This document shows, piece after piece, positions 16,917 to 25,612 of a DNA stretch of 64,000 nucleotides. Source of the stretch: JBCBKL01 sp963922565 (GTDB taxonomy: Bacteria; Pseudomonadota; Alphaproteobacteria; Rhodobacterales; Rhodobacteraceae); NCBI GenBank assembly GCA_963922565.1, contig CAWUIQ010000012.1, positions 1-64,000 of the forward strand, written 5' to 3'. Numbering within the stretch: position 1 is the first letter of the stretch; each line of letters begins with the position of its first letter. The notes under the pieces are model-generated. The model ran no database searches, was not told where the DNA came from, and was given only the letters and a program-made list of their open reading frames with translations. The translations under genes were made by a program, and so were the position numbers.

Positions 16917-18851
16917 TTACCTCAGCGCGCCGGCTTCTTTCAGCGCGGCGGCCTTTTCTTCGTTGAACCACCAGAAGTCCAGATGGCCCAGGCCATAGGG
17001 CGGAATAACATCAGGGTGTTCGTACTGGTCATAGTAAGAAACCCAAAAGTCCGGCTTGTACCAAAGCGGGATCATGAAAAGTTCGTAGCGCAGCACGCGG
17101 TCGAGCGCCATCAGTGCAGCAACCTCTTCCTCGCGCGTTTCCGCGGTCAGTGCGACGTCGATGATCTTGTCAACGAGCGGGCTGGCGAGCCCGGCGGGAT
17201 TGAACAGTGAAAACTCCGCCGCTTCGGACCCGAACCGCTGACGCAGCCCCGTGCCCGCCGACAGGAACGCCGCATAGGAGTCAAAGACAAGGTCATAGTC
17301 CCGCTCGCGTTCGCGGCTGGTGTATTGCGCGGTGTCAACGGTTTCGAGCGTGATGTCGATCCCTAGGTCTTTGACGTTCGATACGAAGTTCTCAATGACC
17401 GCTTTGCCGGTCGCCGAGCTGGCAGCGCTCAGCAGGAAGTTGATTTTGAGCGGGTTGCCGTCAGCGTCCTGCCGTACGCCGTTCGGGCCAACCTGGTACC
17501 CGGCTTCATCCAGCAGCCGCATCGCCTGACGCGCATTGCGACGGTCGAACAAGCGGGCCTCGTTCGAGGTATGAGGCACGCGCACTTCCTCAGTAAGCAA
17601 ATCAGCAGGAACCAGATCACCCAGAGACTGCAGCAGCTCAAGCTCGTCACCCTCTGGCACGCCTTTCGCCATCAGTGGCGTATCCTGCGTGAATGACGCG
17701 CGCTGTTTGAAAAGGCCGTATTGCAGGCTCGAATTGGTCCATTCGAAGTTATAGGCTAGTGATATCGCTTCGCGCACCCGCTTGTCCTGCATCACCTCCC
17801 GCCCGAGGTTAAAGACGATGCCGGTTGGTGTAGGCGGTGACCCGTCGCGCAGTTCTTTCTTCAGAACCTGACCGCGCTGGATCTTGGGGAATTCGTATCC
17901 GGTCGCCCATTTCTTGCTGTCGCCCTCGGATCGATAGGTGTACTCGCCCGCTTTGAAGCCCTCGAACGACGCGGTGTCGTCTCCAAAAATCTCCAGCCGG
18001 ATGCGGTCGAAGTTGTGACGGCCCACGTTGATTGGCAGATCCTTGCCCCAGTAATCCTCGTTGCGCTTCAGTACGATCCGGCGGGTCAGATCGACGCTTT
18101 CGATCACGTATGGCCCCGATCCCGGCGGGGTTTCGATCCAGTTTTCGTCAAGTCGGTTGCCGGTCTCTTCGAACCACTTGCGGGAAAAGACCGGAACGGT
18201 TCCGACCTGATCGATGAGGCTGCGGCGCGAGATGTCGGCCGCGAAGTAGAACTTGATGGTGTGGTCATCGATGACCTCCACCTCAGGGATCCGTTTTCTC
18301 ACCGCGTCTGCATAGCTTTTCAGGCCCTGATCGAGAAACAGATTGTGGCTGAAAGCCACGTCATGCGCCGTGACCGGTGTGCCATCAGAAAAGCGGGCTT
18401 CGGGACGCATATAGAAGATGACCCAGGGCTTACTTTTTGGATATTCGAGGCGCTCCGCCAAGAGACCGTAGAGCTCGCCGTAGGCATCGGCGGGCAAGCC
18501 AACCTGGCTCGCCGCCTCGCCCAAGAGGCTTTCATATCCGAAGATCGAAAACAGATGCGCGCGCCCCTTACCCGAGTAAGGGTTCATCGAATCGAGGGTA
18601 CCCACGAACGGGATGGAAATCTCACCGCCCTTGGGCGCGTCCGGATTGACATAGTCGAAATGCTTGTAATCCGCCGGATAGGTCAGATCGCCAAAGAACG
18701 AATAGCCGTGGCTGACGATCACCTCTTCGTGGTCTTCCGCCCGCACGAGGCTGGCGGCCAGCACCATGATCATGACCATCGTCCCCATGGCCCACCAGAG
18801 GGTGCGACCGGTTCTTGTCTTGGCGACAACGCGCGCGCGCGACTTGGGCAT
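16917..18851 (-). CDS. yejA: Periplasmic peptide-binding protein (YejA type, SBP family 5)
   Basis: Solute-binding protein of 644 residues. A signal peptide (residues about 20-38, WWAMGTMVMIMVLAASLVRA) precedes the mature domain, which carries YGESLL-like and PGSGPYVIE motifs and the FWWFNEEKAAAL end typical of YejA. The start at 18851 was set by GAGGAGA five bases upstream; an earlier ATG at 18875 lacks one. It is the first gene of yejABEF. The size (over 600 residues) separates it from shorter dipeptide-binding proteins. Confidence 0.93.
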   Translation of the reverse strand: MPKSRARVVAKTRTGRTLWWAMGTMVMIMVLAASLVRAEDHEEVIVSHGYSFFGDLTYPADYKHFDYVNPDAPKGGEISIPFVGTLDSMNPYSGKGRAHLFSIFGYESLLGEAASQVGLPADAYGELYGLLAERLEYPKSKPWVIFYMRPEARFSDGTPVTAHDVAFSHNLFLDQGLKSYADAVRKRIPEVEVIDDHTIKFYFAADISRRSLIDQVGTVPVFSRKWFEETGNRLDENWIETPPGSGPYVIESVDLTRRIVLKRNEDYWGKDLPINVGRHNFDRIRLEIFGDDTASFEGFKAGEYTYRSEGDSKKWATGYEFPKIQRGQVLKKELRDGSPPTPTGIVFNLGREVMQDKRVREAISLAYNFEWTNSSLQYGLFKQRASFTQDTPLMAKGVPEGDELELLQSLGDLVPADLLTEEVRVPHTSNEARLFDRRNARQAMRLLDEAGYQVGPNGVRQDADGNPLKINFLLSAASSATGKAVIENFVSNVKDLGIDITLETVDTAQYTSRERERDYDLVFDSYAAFLSAGTGLRQRFGSEAAEFSLFNPAGLASPLVDKIIDVALTAETREEEVAALMALDRVLRYELFMIPLWYKPDFWVSYYDQYEHPDVIPPYGLGHLDFWWFNEEKAAALKEAGALR

Positions 18852-18969
18852 GGGGTTCTCCTCGTGCGTGGGCAAGCAGTGTTATTCCGTGCGATGTAAG
18901 CTAATGGCCCCGTTCGCCAATATGCAACTTGAGAATATGTGATGGGGCTGTAACCAAAGCGTTAACCAC

Positions 18970-18996
18970 AAAAAAGGCCGCCAAGGGTGGCGGCCT
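18970..18996 (-). terminator. Intrinsic terminator of the cytochrome c gene
   Basis: On the minus strand AGGCCGCC, a six-base loop and GGCGGCCT form a perfect eight-pair stem followed by TTTTT. It begins 22 bases after the stop of the cytochrome c gene at 19018 and so should end that transcript before yejA. Confidence 0.9.
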
Positions 18997-19017
18997 GTTC
19001 ATGATTTCGCGGTTCAA

Positions 19018-19524
19018 CTAGTCGTCAAGACTATCGAGATAGGCGATCACGTCCGCGCGATCTTCGACCTTCTTAAGGCCGGCGAAGGCCATGCTCGTGC
19101 CTTCGGCCCAGCTTTTCGGGTTCTCAAGAAAGCCGTTCAGGTTCTCTGGTGTCCACGCGCCGTCCATGCTGGCAAGCGTAGAGGAATAGGAACCGAAGCC
19201 TGATGCACCACCAATGTCGCGGCCCACGACGCCATAGAGGTACGGGCCGGTGCCATTCGCGCCGTCTTCAAGCTTGTGGCATGCGCCGCATTTCCGGAAG
19301 ACCTTTGCACCGTCTTCGATGCTGGCCGAGGCAAGCACTTCCTCGAACGGAACTTCGGCGACCTCTTCCGCGACTTCCTCTTCACCGGTGTCGATCACAT
19401 AGGCCTGCTCGCCATGCCCACCGACATGATAGAGTTCCCGTCCAACCCACATTGCCAGCAACAAGACCAAGAGCGCACCACAAAAGCTGGCGGTGATCTT
19501 GGTGAAAGTCATCGTGTCAAACAT
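19018..19524 (-). CDS. Membrane-anchored monohaem cytochrome c (c-552/CycM type)
   Basis: A 168-residue protein with an uncleaved-looking N-terminal helix (about 9-29), an acidic Glu/Val-rich linker (45-62), and a class I cytochrome c domain with CGACH and a late TSMAFAGLKK carrying the methionine ligand. Such proteins carry electrons from the bc1 complex to oxidases. A membrane-tethered form beside a cbb3 system fits, though partner oxidases cannot be read from sequence. It is divergent from pheA and ends in its own terminator. Confidence 0.9.
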   Translation of the reverse strand: MFDTMTFTKITASFCGALLVLLLAMWVGRELYHVGGHGEQAYVIDTGEEEVAEEVAEVPFEEVLASASIEDGAKVFRKCGACHKLEDGANGTGPYLYGVVGRDIGGASGFGSYSSTLASMDGAWTPENLNGFLENPKSWAEGTSMAFAGLKKVEDRADVIAYLDSLDD

Positions 19525-19656
19525 TCTGAGCCTGCGTCCATTCCGCGTTAAGTTGCGCGGTATCTATTGCTTCCACTTTCCAGAGGCAAGGTATAGGAAG
19601 CGCGACCAATCGCCCTGCTTAACAGGGGCCTAATAATGAACGGGACAGGTTGGATC

Positions 19657-20487
19657 ATGACGCTGCGGATCGCGTTTCAGGGAGATCTGGGAGCCTACAG
19701 TCACGAGGCGTGCACAAAGGCCCGTCCGGACGCGGAACCGGTGCCCTGCACGGCCTTTGAGGATGTCATCGCGACCGTCAACGAAGGTCACGCCGACCTT
19801 GCCATGCTGCCGGTCGAAAATACCACCTACGGACGGGTCGCGGATATCCATCGGCTGCTGCCTGAAAGCGGGCTGCATATCGTCGACGAAGCGTTCGTAC
19901 GGGTACGGATCTGTCTGATGGCTTTGCCGGGCCAGACGCTCGCTGACATCAACCACGTCCGCGCTCATCTCGTGTTGATCCCACAAGCCCGGCGCTTTCT
20001 CGAGGACCACGGTATCACCGCGTCCCCGTCCGCCGACAGCGCTGGTGCCGCGCGGGCCATCGCCGAAAACAAGGAAAAAGGCGTTGGTGCGCTCGGATCC
20101 TCTATTGCAGCGGAGTTCCATGGCCTGAACATTCTGGCCAGCGATATCGAGGATCAGCACCACAATACGACTCGGTTTCTGCTGATGGCCCCAAAGCCGG
20201 ACCTCTCGCGTCGCAGCGATCACATGATCACAACATTTGTGTTCGAGGTCCGCAACATACCGGCGGCGCTCTACAAGGCCATGGGCGGGTTTGCCACCAA
20301 CGGCGTCAACATGACCAAGCTGGAAAGCTACATGGTTGGCGGCGCATTCACGGCAACGCAGTTTTATGCCGATATCGAGGGACATCCAGACGATCCGCCC
20401 GTCCAGCGTGCGCTGGAAGAGCTCGACTATTTCACCAACCGGCTTGAGATTTTGGGGGTCTATCCCGCTGCCGCGCGCCGGGACTAG
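19657..20487 (+). CDS. pheA: Prephenate dehydratase PheA
   Basis: Converts prephenate to phenylpyruvate in phenylalanine synthesis (276 residues, cytoplasmic). The catalytic domain begins RIAFQGDLGAYSH and ends with the substrate-binding TRFLLM; an ACT domain (about 190-270) with the ESYMVGG phenylalanine-sensing motif follows. There is no chorismate mutase domain, as usual in alphaproteobacteria. The ATG at 19657 matches family N-termini; the in-frame ATG at 19636 has an AGGGG seven bases upstream and is an alternative. It ends in a CTAG overlap with the next gene. Confidence 0.95.
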   Translation: MTLRIAFQGDLGAYSHEACTKARPDAEPVPCTAFEDVIATVNEGHADLAMLPVENTTYGRVADIHRLLPESGLHIVDEAFVRVRICLMALPGQTLADINHVRAHLVLIPQARRFLEDHGITASPSADSAGAARAIAENKEKGVGALGSSIAAEFHGLNILASDIEDQHHNTTRFLLMAPKPDLSRRSDHMITTFVFEVRNIPAALYKAMGGFATNGVNMTKLESYMVGGAFTATQFYADIEGHPDDPPVQRALEELDYFTNRLEILGVYPAAARRD

Positions 20488-20954
20488 GTCGCCTCGAGCA
20501 GCGATTTTTCAAGCTGGCGCGCGTATTCCGCGATCCGAAGCTTGTAGCGTTTGGTCAGCGACGATTTCGCGACCCGGAGCGATTGGATCAACAGCCGCGC
20601 CGACAACGTCTTAGGCGACACCTCGAGAGCGACGGCCATACGCGTTCGCTTGCGCGAAAGGGGCACGAGTTCGATCGAAAACACACCGAAGATGTTCGAT
20701 GAACTGGCATTGAAGGTCATGGCATTCGGATGATCAAGCTCGGCCAGCTGCAAATCCAGCTTGCGTTTGCGCCCGCGCATCCAAAAGGCCGCGTCCCAAC
20801 TCATCCCGACCGCGGGATCATCAGGCAGCGCGTCGGTGCGACGCACATCCACACCACGCCTTGTTGCAGATCGTTCAGCCGCCTCAAAATCGCACAGCAA
20901 TTCAAAGACACGCTCTTGCGGGGCCTCGATATCTTCGCGCGACGAGAATTTCAT
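20484..20954 (-). CDS. SRPBCC-family protein
   Basis: A 156-residue protein of the START/polyketide-cyclase-like fold. The N-terminal KFSSREDIEAPQERVFELLCDFE is the typical first strand and helix of this group, and a helical C-terminal end closes a lipid- or ligand-binding cavity. No catalytic residues or ligand can be named. It is convergent with pheA (four-base overlap) and 39 bases downstream of nudC, so perhaps cotranscribed with it. Confidence 0.8.
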   Translation of the reverse strand: MKFSSREDIEAPQERVFELLCDFEAAERSATRRGVDVRRTDALPDDPAVGMSWDAAFWMRGRKRKLDLQLAELDHPNAMTFNASSSNIFGVFSIELVPLSRKRTRMAVALEVSPKTLSARLLIQSLRVAKSSLTKRYKLRIAEYARQLEKSLLEAT

Positions 20955-20993
20955 GCCTGTTTCAATAAACCTTCTTTTTCCGGCAGTTTCGCC

Positions 20994-21962
20994 TCAATCC
21001 AGAGAATCGGCAAGCCAGTTTTCTAGCAAAAAGTGCGCAATTGCACCTTTCCGGGCAGGTAATAATTTACTGTTTTCACCGGCAAAGGCCGCCAGAACCT
21101 CTTCGCGGCTGACCCAGATTGCATCTTCGATTTCATTCGGGTCGATGGTGATCTCGCGGCTCATCGCTTCGCCCTTACAGCCAATCATCAGCGACGCGGG
21201 AAAGGGCCACGGCTGGCTGGCAAGATACTCAACGTCGCCCACGCGAATACCAGTCTCTTCGTGCGTTTCGCGTCTCACTGCCGCTTCCAACGTCTCGCCC
21301 GGTTCCACAAACCCGGCCAGCAGTGAATACATGCCCTGCGGCCAGCCGGGGCTGCGCCCCAACAAAACCGAATTGCCCGACACGATCAGCATGATAACAA
21401 CCGGATCCGTGCGCGGAAAATGATGCCGCCCACAATCAGGACAGACCCGCTGCCAGCCGCCTTGGGTTATCTCGCTCGCAGCACCGCAATTCGCACAGAA
21501 CCTGTGGATGTCGTGCCACCCAAGGATTGCCTTGCCGGTCGCGGCCAGCTCGGCCTCTCGCGGTGAAAGCCAAGTCATCACGCGCCGCAATTCTGCAAAG
21601 ACCTGATCGCGAGGCAACTCGGGATGCCATTGTTCACTTGGATCGAGGAATGCACCGACGGTGCCGGTATCCTGTGCGTCAGGCACCCAGGCCGAAAGGT
21701 CGACGGCAAACCGCGGCGCGCCGTCTTCTCGTCCCAGCATGATACGCATGCCGCCGTGTTCCTGCAGAATGGGGTGATCCATCGGCAGCAGGGCAAGCGA
21801 TGCCGGCCTTTCCATGGCGATGAGGGGTTTGCCATTCCACAAAACGACCGCGCGCGCCTGCGGGTCGGCTTCCATCGCGGCAAGAGCGTCGGGATCCGCC
21901 CTCACTTCGCCGGCACGATCCAGGTTCGACCCGCCAAAGGTCACCGTTTCCGCGTATCGCAT
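20994..21962 (-). CDS. nudC: NAD+ diphosphatase NudC
   Basis: Nudix hydrolase (322 residues) that cleaves NAD(H) to NMN(H) and AMP and removes NAD caps from RNA. It has an N-terminal NUDIX-like domain, a zinc ribbon with CANCG and CPDCG (about 165-190), the Nudix box running from GFVEPGETLEAAV to REThEETGI, and the NudC-specific SQPWPFPAS motif. All catalytic glutamates of the box are present. Confidence 0.95.
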   Translation of the reverse strand: MRYAETVTFGGSNLDRAGEVRADPDALAAMEADPQARAVVLWNGKPLIAMERPASLALLPMDHPILQEHGGMRIMLGREDGAPRFAVDLSAWVPDAQDTGTVGAFLDPSEQWHPELPRDQVFAELRRVMTWLSPREAELAATGKAILGWHDIHRFCANCGAASEITQGGWQRVCPDCGRHHFPRTDPVVIMLIVSGNSVLLGRSPGWPQGMYSLLAGFVEPGETLEAAVRRETHEETGIRVGDVEYLASQPWPFPASLMIGCKGEAMSREITIDPNEIEDAIWVSREEVLAAFAGENSKLLPARKGAIAHFLLENWLADSLD

Positions 21963-22098
21963 CGCGCGTCCCCTTTATTCCGTTCCGCTGCTTGACACGC
22001 CAACCTCCGCCTCATCAAGCCGCCGGGGGAAATAACAACCTGCAGACGAAATTGGTCAAAACAACCCAACGTAGATTTACTCACGCTCAACCCCCGCT

Positions 22099-23943
22099 AT
22101 GGTGGATCTCGGAGAAGGGGGCATAGAAAAGGTGAACGAGGGGTTATCGGGGCAGCTACGGATACTCGCGACAACAGACCTGCATATGCACCTGACCGGT
22201 TGGAATGATCGGACAGGTGTGACCGAAAGCGGCCTGGGGCTTGCCCGTATCTCCACATTGATCGCAAAGGCACGGCAGGAGGCTACCGGCGGCACTTTGT
22301 TGTTGGACAACGGCGATGCGCTGCAGGGCACCGCGATGGCGGATGTTTTGGCCGAAAAACCTGTGGATGCCGATCATCCGTGGGTGCAGGTCACAAGCGC
22401 GCTTGGTTATGACGTGCTTGGCCTGGGCAACCATGACTTTGACTATGGAAAGGAATACCTCAGCGACGTCGCCGAAGTCCTGACCTGTCCTGTTGTCGCA
22501 AGCTCCGTCAGGAGTGATCTACGCGGCGTCCAGTCGTCGCAACTCGTCGAGTGCGCGATCGGCAATGCCAACAACCAGCCTGCTCTGAAGGTTGGTATCG
22601 TCTCGGTCTTGCCGGAACAGACAGCAATCTGGAATGGCAAGATACTGAACGGGTCGGTCCAGTTTCTGTCTCCGGTCAATGCCGCGAAAAGCCGGGTCAA
22701 GTACCTGAGAGACAAGGGCGCCGACCTGATCGTGCTGCTCGCGCATTGCAGTTTTGTTCAGCCGGGCAGCGCGGACGAAGAGGTGAATTGTGGCGCGTGG
22801 CTTGCCAAGCAGTGCGATGTCGACGTCATGGTTTGTGGGCACGGGCACGATCGGTTTCCACATGCTGACTTTGCGCCATTTAGCGGCGCGGACATTGCGG
22901 CCGGAACCCTCCATGGCGTGCCCGCGGTCATGCCGGGCTTTGGCGGGAACGCATTGGGGGTAATCGATCTCGACCTGACTTGGAATGAAGAGCGCTGGCT
23001 GGTCACTTCATCATCTTCAAAACTGATCGAGACTCGGGACGTGGCGGAGGACCCCGCGGTCCTACGCATCACTGCGAAAGCCCGGGCGGAAACCGCAGCC
23101 AGGATGAGCGAAAGGGTCGGTCAAACGGCCGTTCCTATCCACAGCTACTTCAGTCTCTTGCGTGCAGACCAAACCTCCACCCTGATGGCCGATGCGCTTG
23201 AATGGACCGTTCGGGACGCGCTTAAATCCACGAAGTACGCCGACTGGCCGGTTCTGGGAACGTATGTGCCAAACACATCAGGAGGCCGAGCCGGGCCACA
23301 CAACTATGTCTCGGTACCACCAGGGGCCATTCGGCAATTGCACCTCAGTGCGATCAGCCCCTATCGCAATCATGTCTGCGGCATACCGATGCGAGGGGCG
23401 GAGCTGATCGAATGGCTGGAACGGTCAGCCGTGATCTATTCGGACGAGTTGTCGGACCAGGCGACGCTGATCGACCCCGATCTGCCCAGCTTCTATTTCG
23501 ATTTCATTCGCGGTCTGGATTTCACGATCGATCCAACCCAGCCCCGCCGCTACGATCCCGAAGGCCAATTGGTCGACCCAAAGGCAACGCGCATCCGAGA
23601 TGTCCGGTATCGGGGCCAACCGATTGATCCTGATGCGCCCTTTGTTCTTGCGACAACCAGCTATCGGGCTGCTGGTGGAGGCAACTTTCCCGGAACCGGA
23701 AATCGGAACCAACACGTGGAAACCAATGTATCGGTCCAGTCCGCACTACGAACGGTTCTGGCAAATGCCGACTGGGATGCGCCCCCGCCGCCCACCTGGC
23801 GCCTCGACAATCAAAACGGCCTCAACGTGATATTCGAGACGGCGCCTGCCGCACTCGATCATCTGGATGAAATCGCGCATCTGAGACCGCGCTATGCGGG
23901 CCGTACTGACCGTGGTTTTGCCCGCGTTTTGTTGACAATCTGA
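22099..23943 (+). CDS. 5'-nucleotidase / 2',3'-cyclic nucleotide phosphodiesterase family protein
   Basis: About 614 residues: an N-terminal calcineurin-like metallophosphoesterase with TTDLHMHL (D-x-H), GLGNHDFDYG and CGHGHDRFP metal-binding motifs, and a C-terminal 5'-nucleotidase domain with a substrate-stacking region near TSYRAAGGGNFPGTG. Relatives (CpdB, UshA) are periplasmic, but I see no signal peptide here; the protein begins with polar residues and then the first catalytic strand. The start may instead be the GTG at 22132 behind a G-rich stretch. It ends about 50 bases before the SRP RNA. Confidence 0.87.
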   Translation: MVDLGEGGIEKVNEGLSGQLRILATTDLHMHLTGWNDRTGVTESGLGLARISTLIAKARQEATGGTLLLDNGDALQGTAMADVLAEKPVDADHPWVQVTSALGYDVLGLGNHDFDYGKEYLSDVAEVLTCPVVASSVRSDLRGVQSSQLVECAIGNANNQPALKVGIVSVLPEQTAIWNGKILNGSVQFLSPVNAAKSRVKYLRDKGADLIVLLAHCSFVQPGSADEEVNCGAWLAKQCDVDVMVCGHGHDRFPHADFAPFSGADIAAGTLHGVPAVMPGFGGNALGVIDLDLTWNEERWLVTSSSSKLIETRDVAEDPAVLRITAKARAETAARMSERVGQTAVPIHSYFSLLRADQTSTLMADALEWTVRDALKSTKYADWPVLGTYVPNTSGGRAGPHNYVSVPPGAIRQLHLSAISPYRNHVCGIPMRGAELIEWLERSAVIYSDELSDQATLIDPDLPSFYFDFIRGLDFTIDPTQPRRYDPEGQLVDPKATRIRDVRYRGQPIDPDAPFVLATTSYRAAGGGNFPGTGNRNQHVETNVSVQSALRTVLANADWDAPPPPTWRLDNQNGLNVIFETAPAALDHLDEIAHLRPRYAGRTDRGFARVLLTI

Positions 23944-23991
23944 GTGGCGGTTCACCTTGCAGGCTCTTTCCATCACATCTATATGACAGAT

Positions 23992-24086
23992 TGAGAGGTT
24001 GGCGCGGGCAAGCGCCTCGCCAACCCGGTCAGATCCGGAAGGAAGCAGCCGTAACGAGCCCCGCTTGGGTCGATGTCAATCTCTCA
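23992..24086 (+). ncRNA. ffs: Signal recognition particle RNA (4.5S type)
   Basis: The conserved apical domain is read directly: GGTCAGATCCGGAAGGAAGCAG at 24028-24048 followed by GTAACGAG, the Ffh-binding asymmetric loop and GNAR-type tetraloop region. The ends pair: TGAGAG (23992-23997) with CTCTCA (24081-24086), and an inner helix of the 5' half (GTTGGCG/CGCCAAC) is also present. Length of about 95 bases fits the small bacterial form. Exact transcript ends are estimated. Confidence 0.93.
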
Positions 24087-24108
24087 CCAGACACCACCGC
24101 AGACAGAT

Positions 24109-24981
24109 CTACGCGATGATGGTGTCCCAAACCGCCCGATTCCGTTCAGCGAATGCACCAAGATGGCCAACCGACCGCAATCCGTAATCCAGCGGATCAA
24201 TCTCGACCAAATCGCAATTGCCGTACCGCCGTTCGAGCCTTTGGGTGCATTTGAAGGGTATGACGATGTCGTCTGAGAATCCGATCAATCGGACTGGTGG
24301 CGACCCGGCGGCCCAGTCTGATGGGGGCAACTTGGCCGATGTGTCGCCGTCAATAAAGGACCGCGACGTGCACCATCGGCGCCATTGCCAGTAAACCCCC
24401 TTGGGCAATTCCGCGCCAAATCCAATCATCCGACCGGGGAGATAGCCCGCCAGCATCGTTGCCATAGGTCCCAGGCCAAACCAGAACAGCCACACCAGCG
24501 CCTGATAGGGCCATGGATGATCGCGATAGTGGACTTCGCCCGAAGCCACACCGATGACCCGCTCAACCCCTTCGCGCTCGCCCTGCTTATGAACAAGCAT
24601 CGCGCCCAGGGAATGCCCGATCACCCAGATGGGAACGTTCTCAAACTCACGCCGTAGGCATCGACGCGCTGCCTCTGCATCCACGATCCCCCAATCCGCC
24701 ATATCCGCCTTGCTCTTATGCAGGGGGCCGGACACGGAACGGCCGACATCCCGATAGTCGTAGGCGAGGCAGGCGATCTCTCGTTCGGCAGCCAGCCAAC
24801 GCGCAAAGTGACGGTAGTAGGTTTGGGGTACCCCTGTCGCACCGTTCAGAACAACTGCGGCCCTGGGGGTCTCTTGCGGCTTGTAGAGGCGACCAACCAA
24901 TTCCGCCCCGTCCCTGGTTTTGAACAGGATCGACCGTTCGCTGCCCATGGCAACGAGCCTGGGTTCGGTATCGAACATCAT
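24109..24981 (-). CDS. Alpha/beta hydrolase
   Basis: A 290-residue serine hydrolase of unknown substrate. The nucleophile elbow GHSLG, a late acid in FSDDIV and a histidine in VGHLGAF make a complete triad; the cap region is tryptophan-rich (HPWPYQALVWLFWFGLG). It is divergent from a TetR regulator with two perfect palindromes between them, so it is very probably the regulated gene. The cap resembles the YheT/uncharacterised esterase branch only loosely; no substrate is proposed. Confidence 0.83.
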   Translation of the reverse strand: MMFDTEPRLVAMGSERSILFKTRDGAELVGRLYKPQETPRAAVVLNGATGVPQTYYRHFARWLAAEREIACLAYDYRDVGRSVSGPLHKSKADMADWGIVDAEAARRCLRREFENVPIWVIGHSLGAMLVHKQGEREGVERVIGVASGEVHYRDHPWPYQALVWLFWFGLGPMATMLAGYLPGRMIGFGAELPKGVYWQWRRWCTSRSFIDGDTSAKLPPSDWAAGSPPVRLIGFSDDIVIPFKCTQRLERRYGNCDLVEIDPLDYGLRSVGHLGAFAERNRAVWDTIIA

Positions 24982-24995
24982 TCAGCTCCCTGGAT

Positions 24996-25011
24996 TAGAC
25001 CAATCGGTCTA
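24996..25011. promoter_or_regulatory. TetR operator 1
   Basis: TAGACCAATCGGTCTA is a perfect palindrome of two six-base arms around AATC. It lies 15 bases upstream of the hydrolase start codon. The TAGACC/GGTCTA arms match the operators known for NemR- and LmrA/YxaF-like TetR proteins. Confidence 0.85.
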
Positions 25012-25020
25012 TTCTGACTC

Positions 25021-25038
25021 CTAGACCAATCGGTCTAG
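25021..25038. promoter_or_regulatory. TetR operator 2
   Basis: CTAGACCAATCGGTCTAG repeats the same palindrome with one more pair at each end, 20 bases before the TetR start codon. Centre-to-centre distance to operator 1 is 26 bases, about two and a half turns, so two dimers could sit on opposite faces and cover both promoters. Confidence 0.85.
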
Positions 25039-25057
25039 TTCTGTCAAGAATGAAGAG

Positions 25058-25612
25058 ATGAAGGACAACAAACCGCTTCCCACCAAGGACCGGCTGATCA
25101 GGGCAGCGTCAGAACTGTTTCGGAAACACGGCTATCATGGGGTCGGGCTGAGCGATCTGCTAGCCAAAGCTGAGGCGCCCAAGGGGTCGCTCTACCATCA
25201 CTTTCCGAATGGCAAATCCGACCTCGCCCGCGCGGCCGCGGACCGAGCGTCGGACCAGATCCTGCGGATCCTGGCAAACTGTTTTGCCGAGGCACCCACG
25301 TTCAAGGATGGAGCAAAGGCGCTCTGCGACAGGCTCGCCGAGGCATTCGATCAATCCGGTATGTGGGAAACCTGCCCAGTCGCGGCAACGCTGTTCGAAG
25401 GCCCCGACAATGACGAATTCCGCGCGCATGCAGCACATCTTTACGAGGGGTGGATTGCAGAGGTTCACGACCACGCAGAACGTCTGGGGATGGATCAAGA
25501 CACGGCGCAGGCGGCAGCGGAGCACCTGTTCGTTCTTTTGCAGGGCAGTTGGATGCTCGCCCGGGCGCGGCGGTCATCAGACGTGCTGCGCGAATTGCCC
25601 GAAAGGCTCTAG
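25058..25612 (+). CDS. TetR/AcrR-family repressor
   Basis: A 184-residue regulator. The helix-turn-helix covers about 12-58, with the GLSDLLAKAEAPKGSLYHHFPNGK recognition region usual for LmrA/YxaF-like TetR proteins; the rest is the all-helical ligand-binding domain. Three cysteines (near residues 75, 88 and 108) could sense thiol-reactive compounds as in NemR, but this is only a possibility. It probably represses itself and the divergent hydrolase. Its stop shares CTAG with the metallopeptidase. Confidence 0.9.
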   Translation: MKDNKPLPTKDRLIRAASELFRKHGYHGVGLSDLLAKAEAPKGSLYHHFPNGKSDLARAAADRASDQILRILANCFAEAPTFKDGAKALCDRLAEAFDQSGMWETCPVAATLFEGPDNDEFRAHAAHLYEGWIAEVHDHAERLGMDQDTAQAAAEHLFVLLQGSWMLARARRSSDVLRELPERL

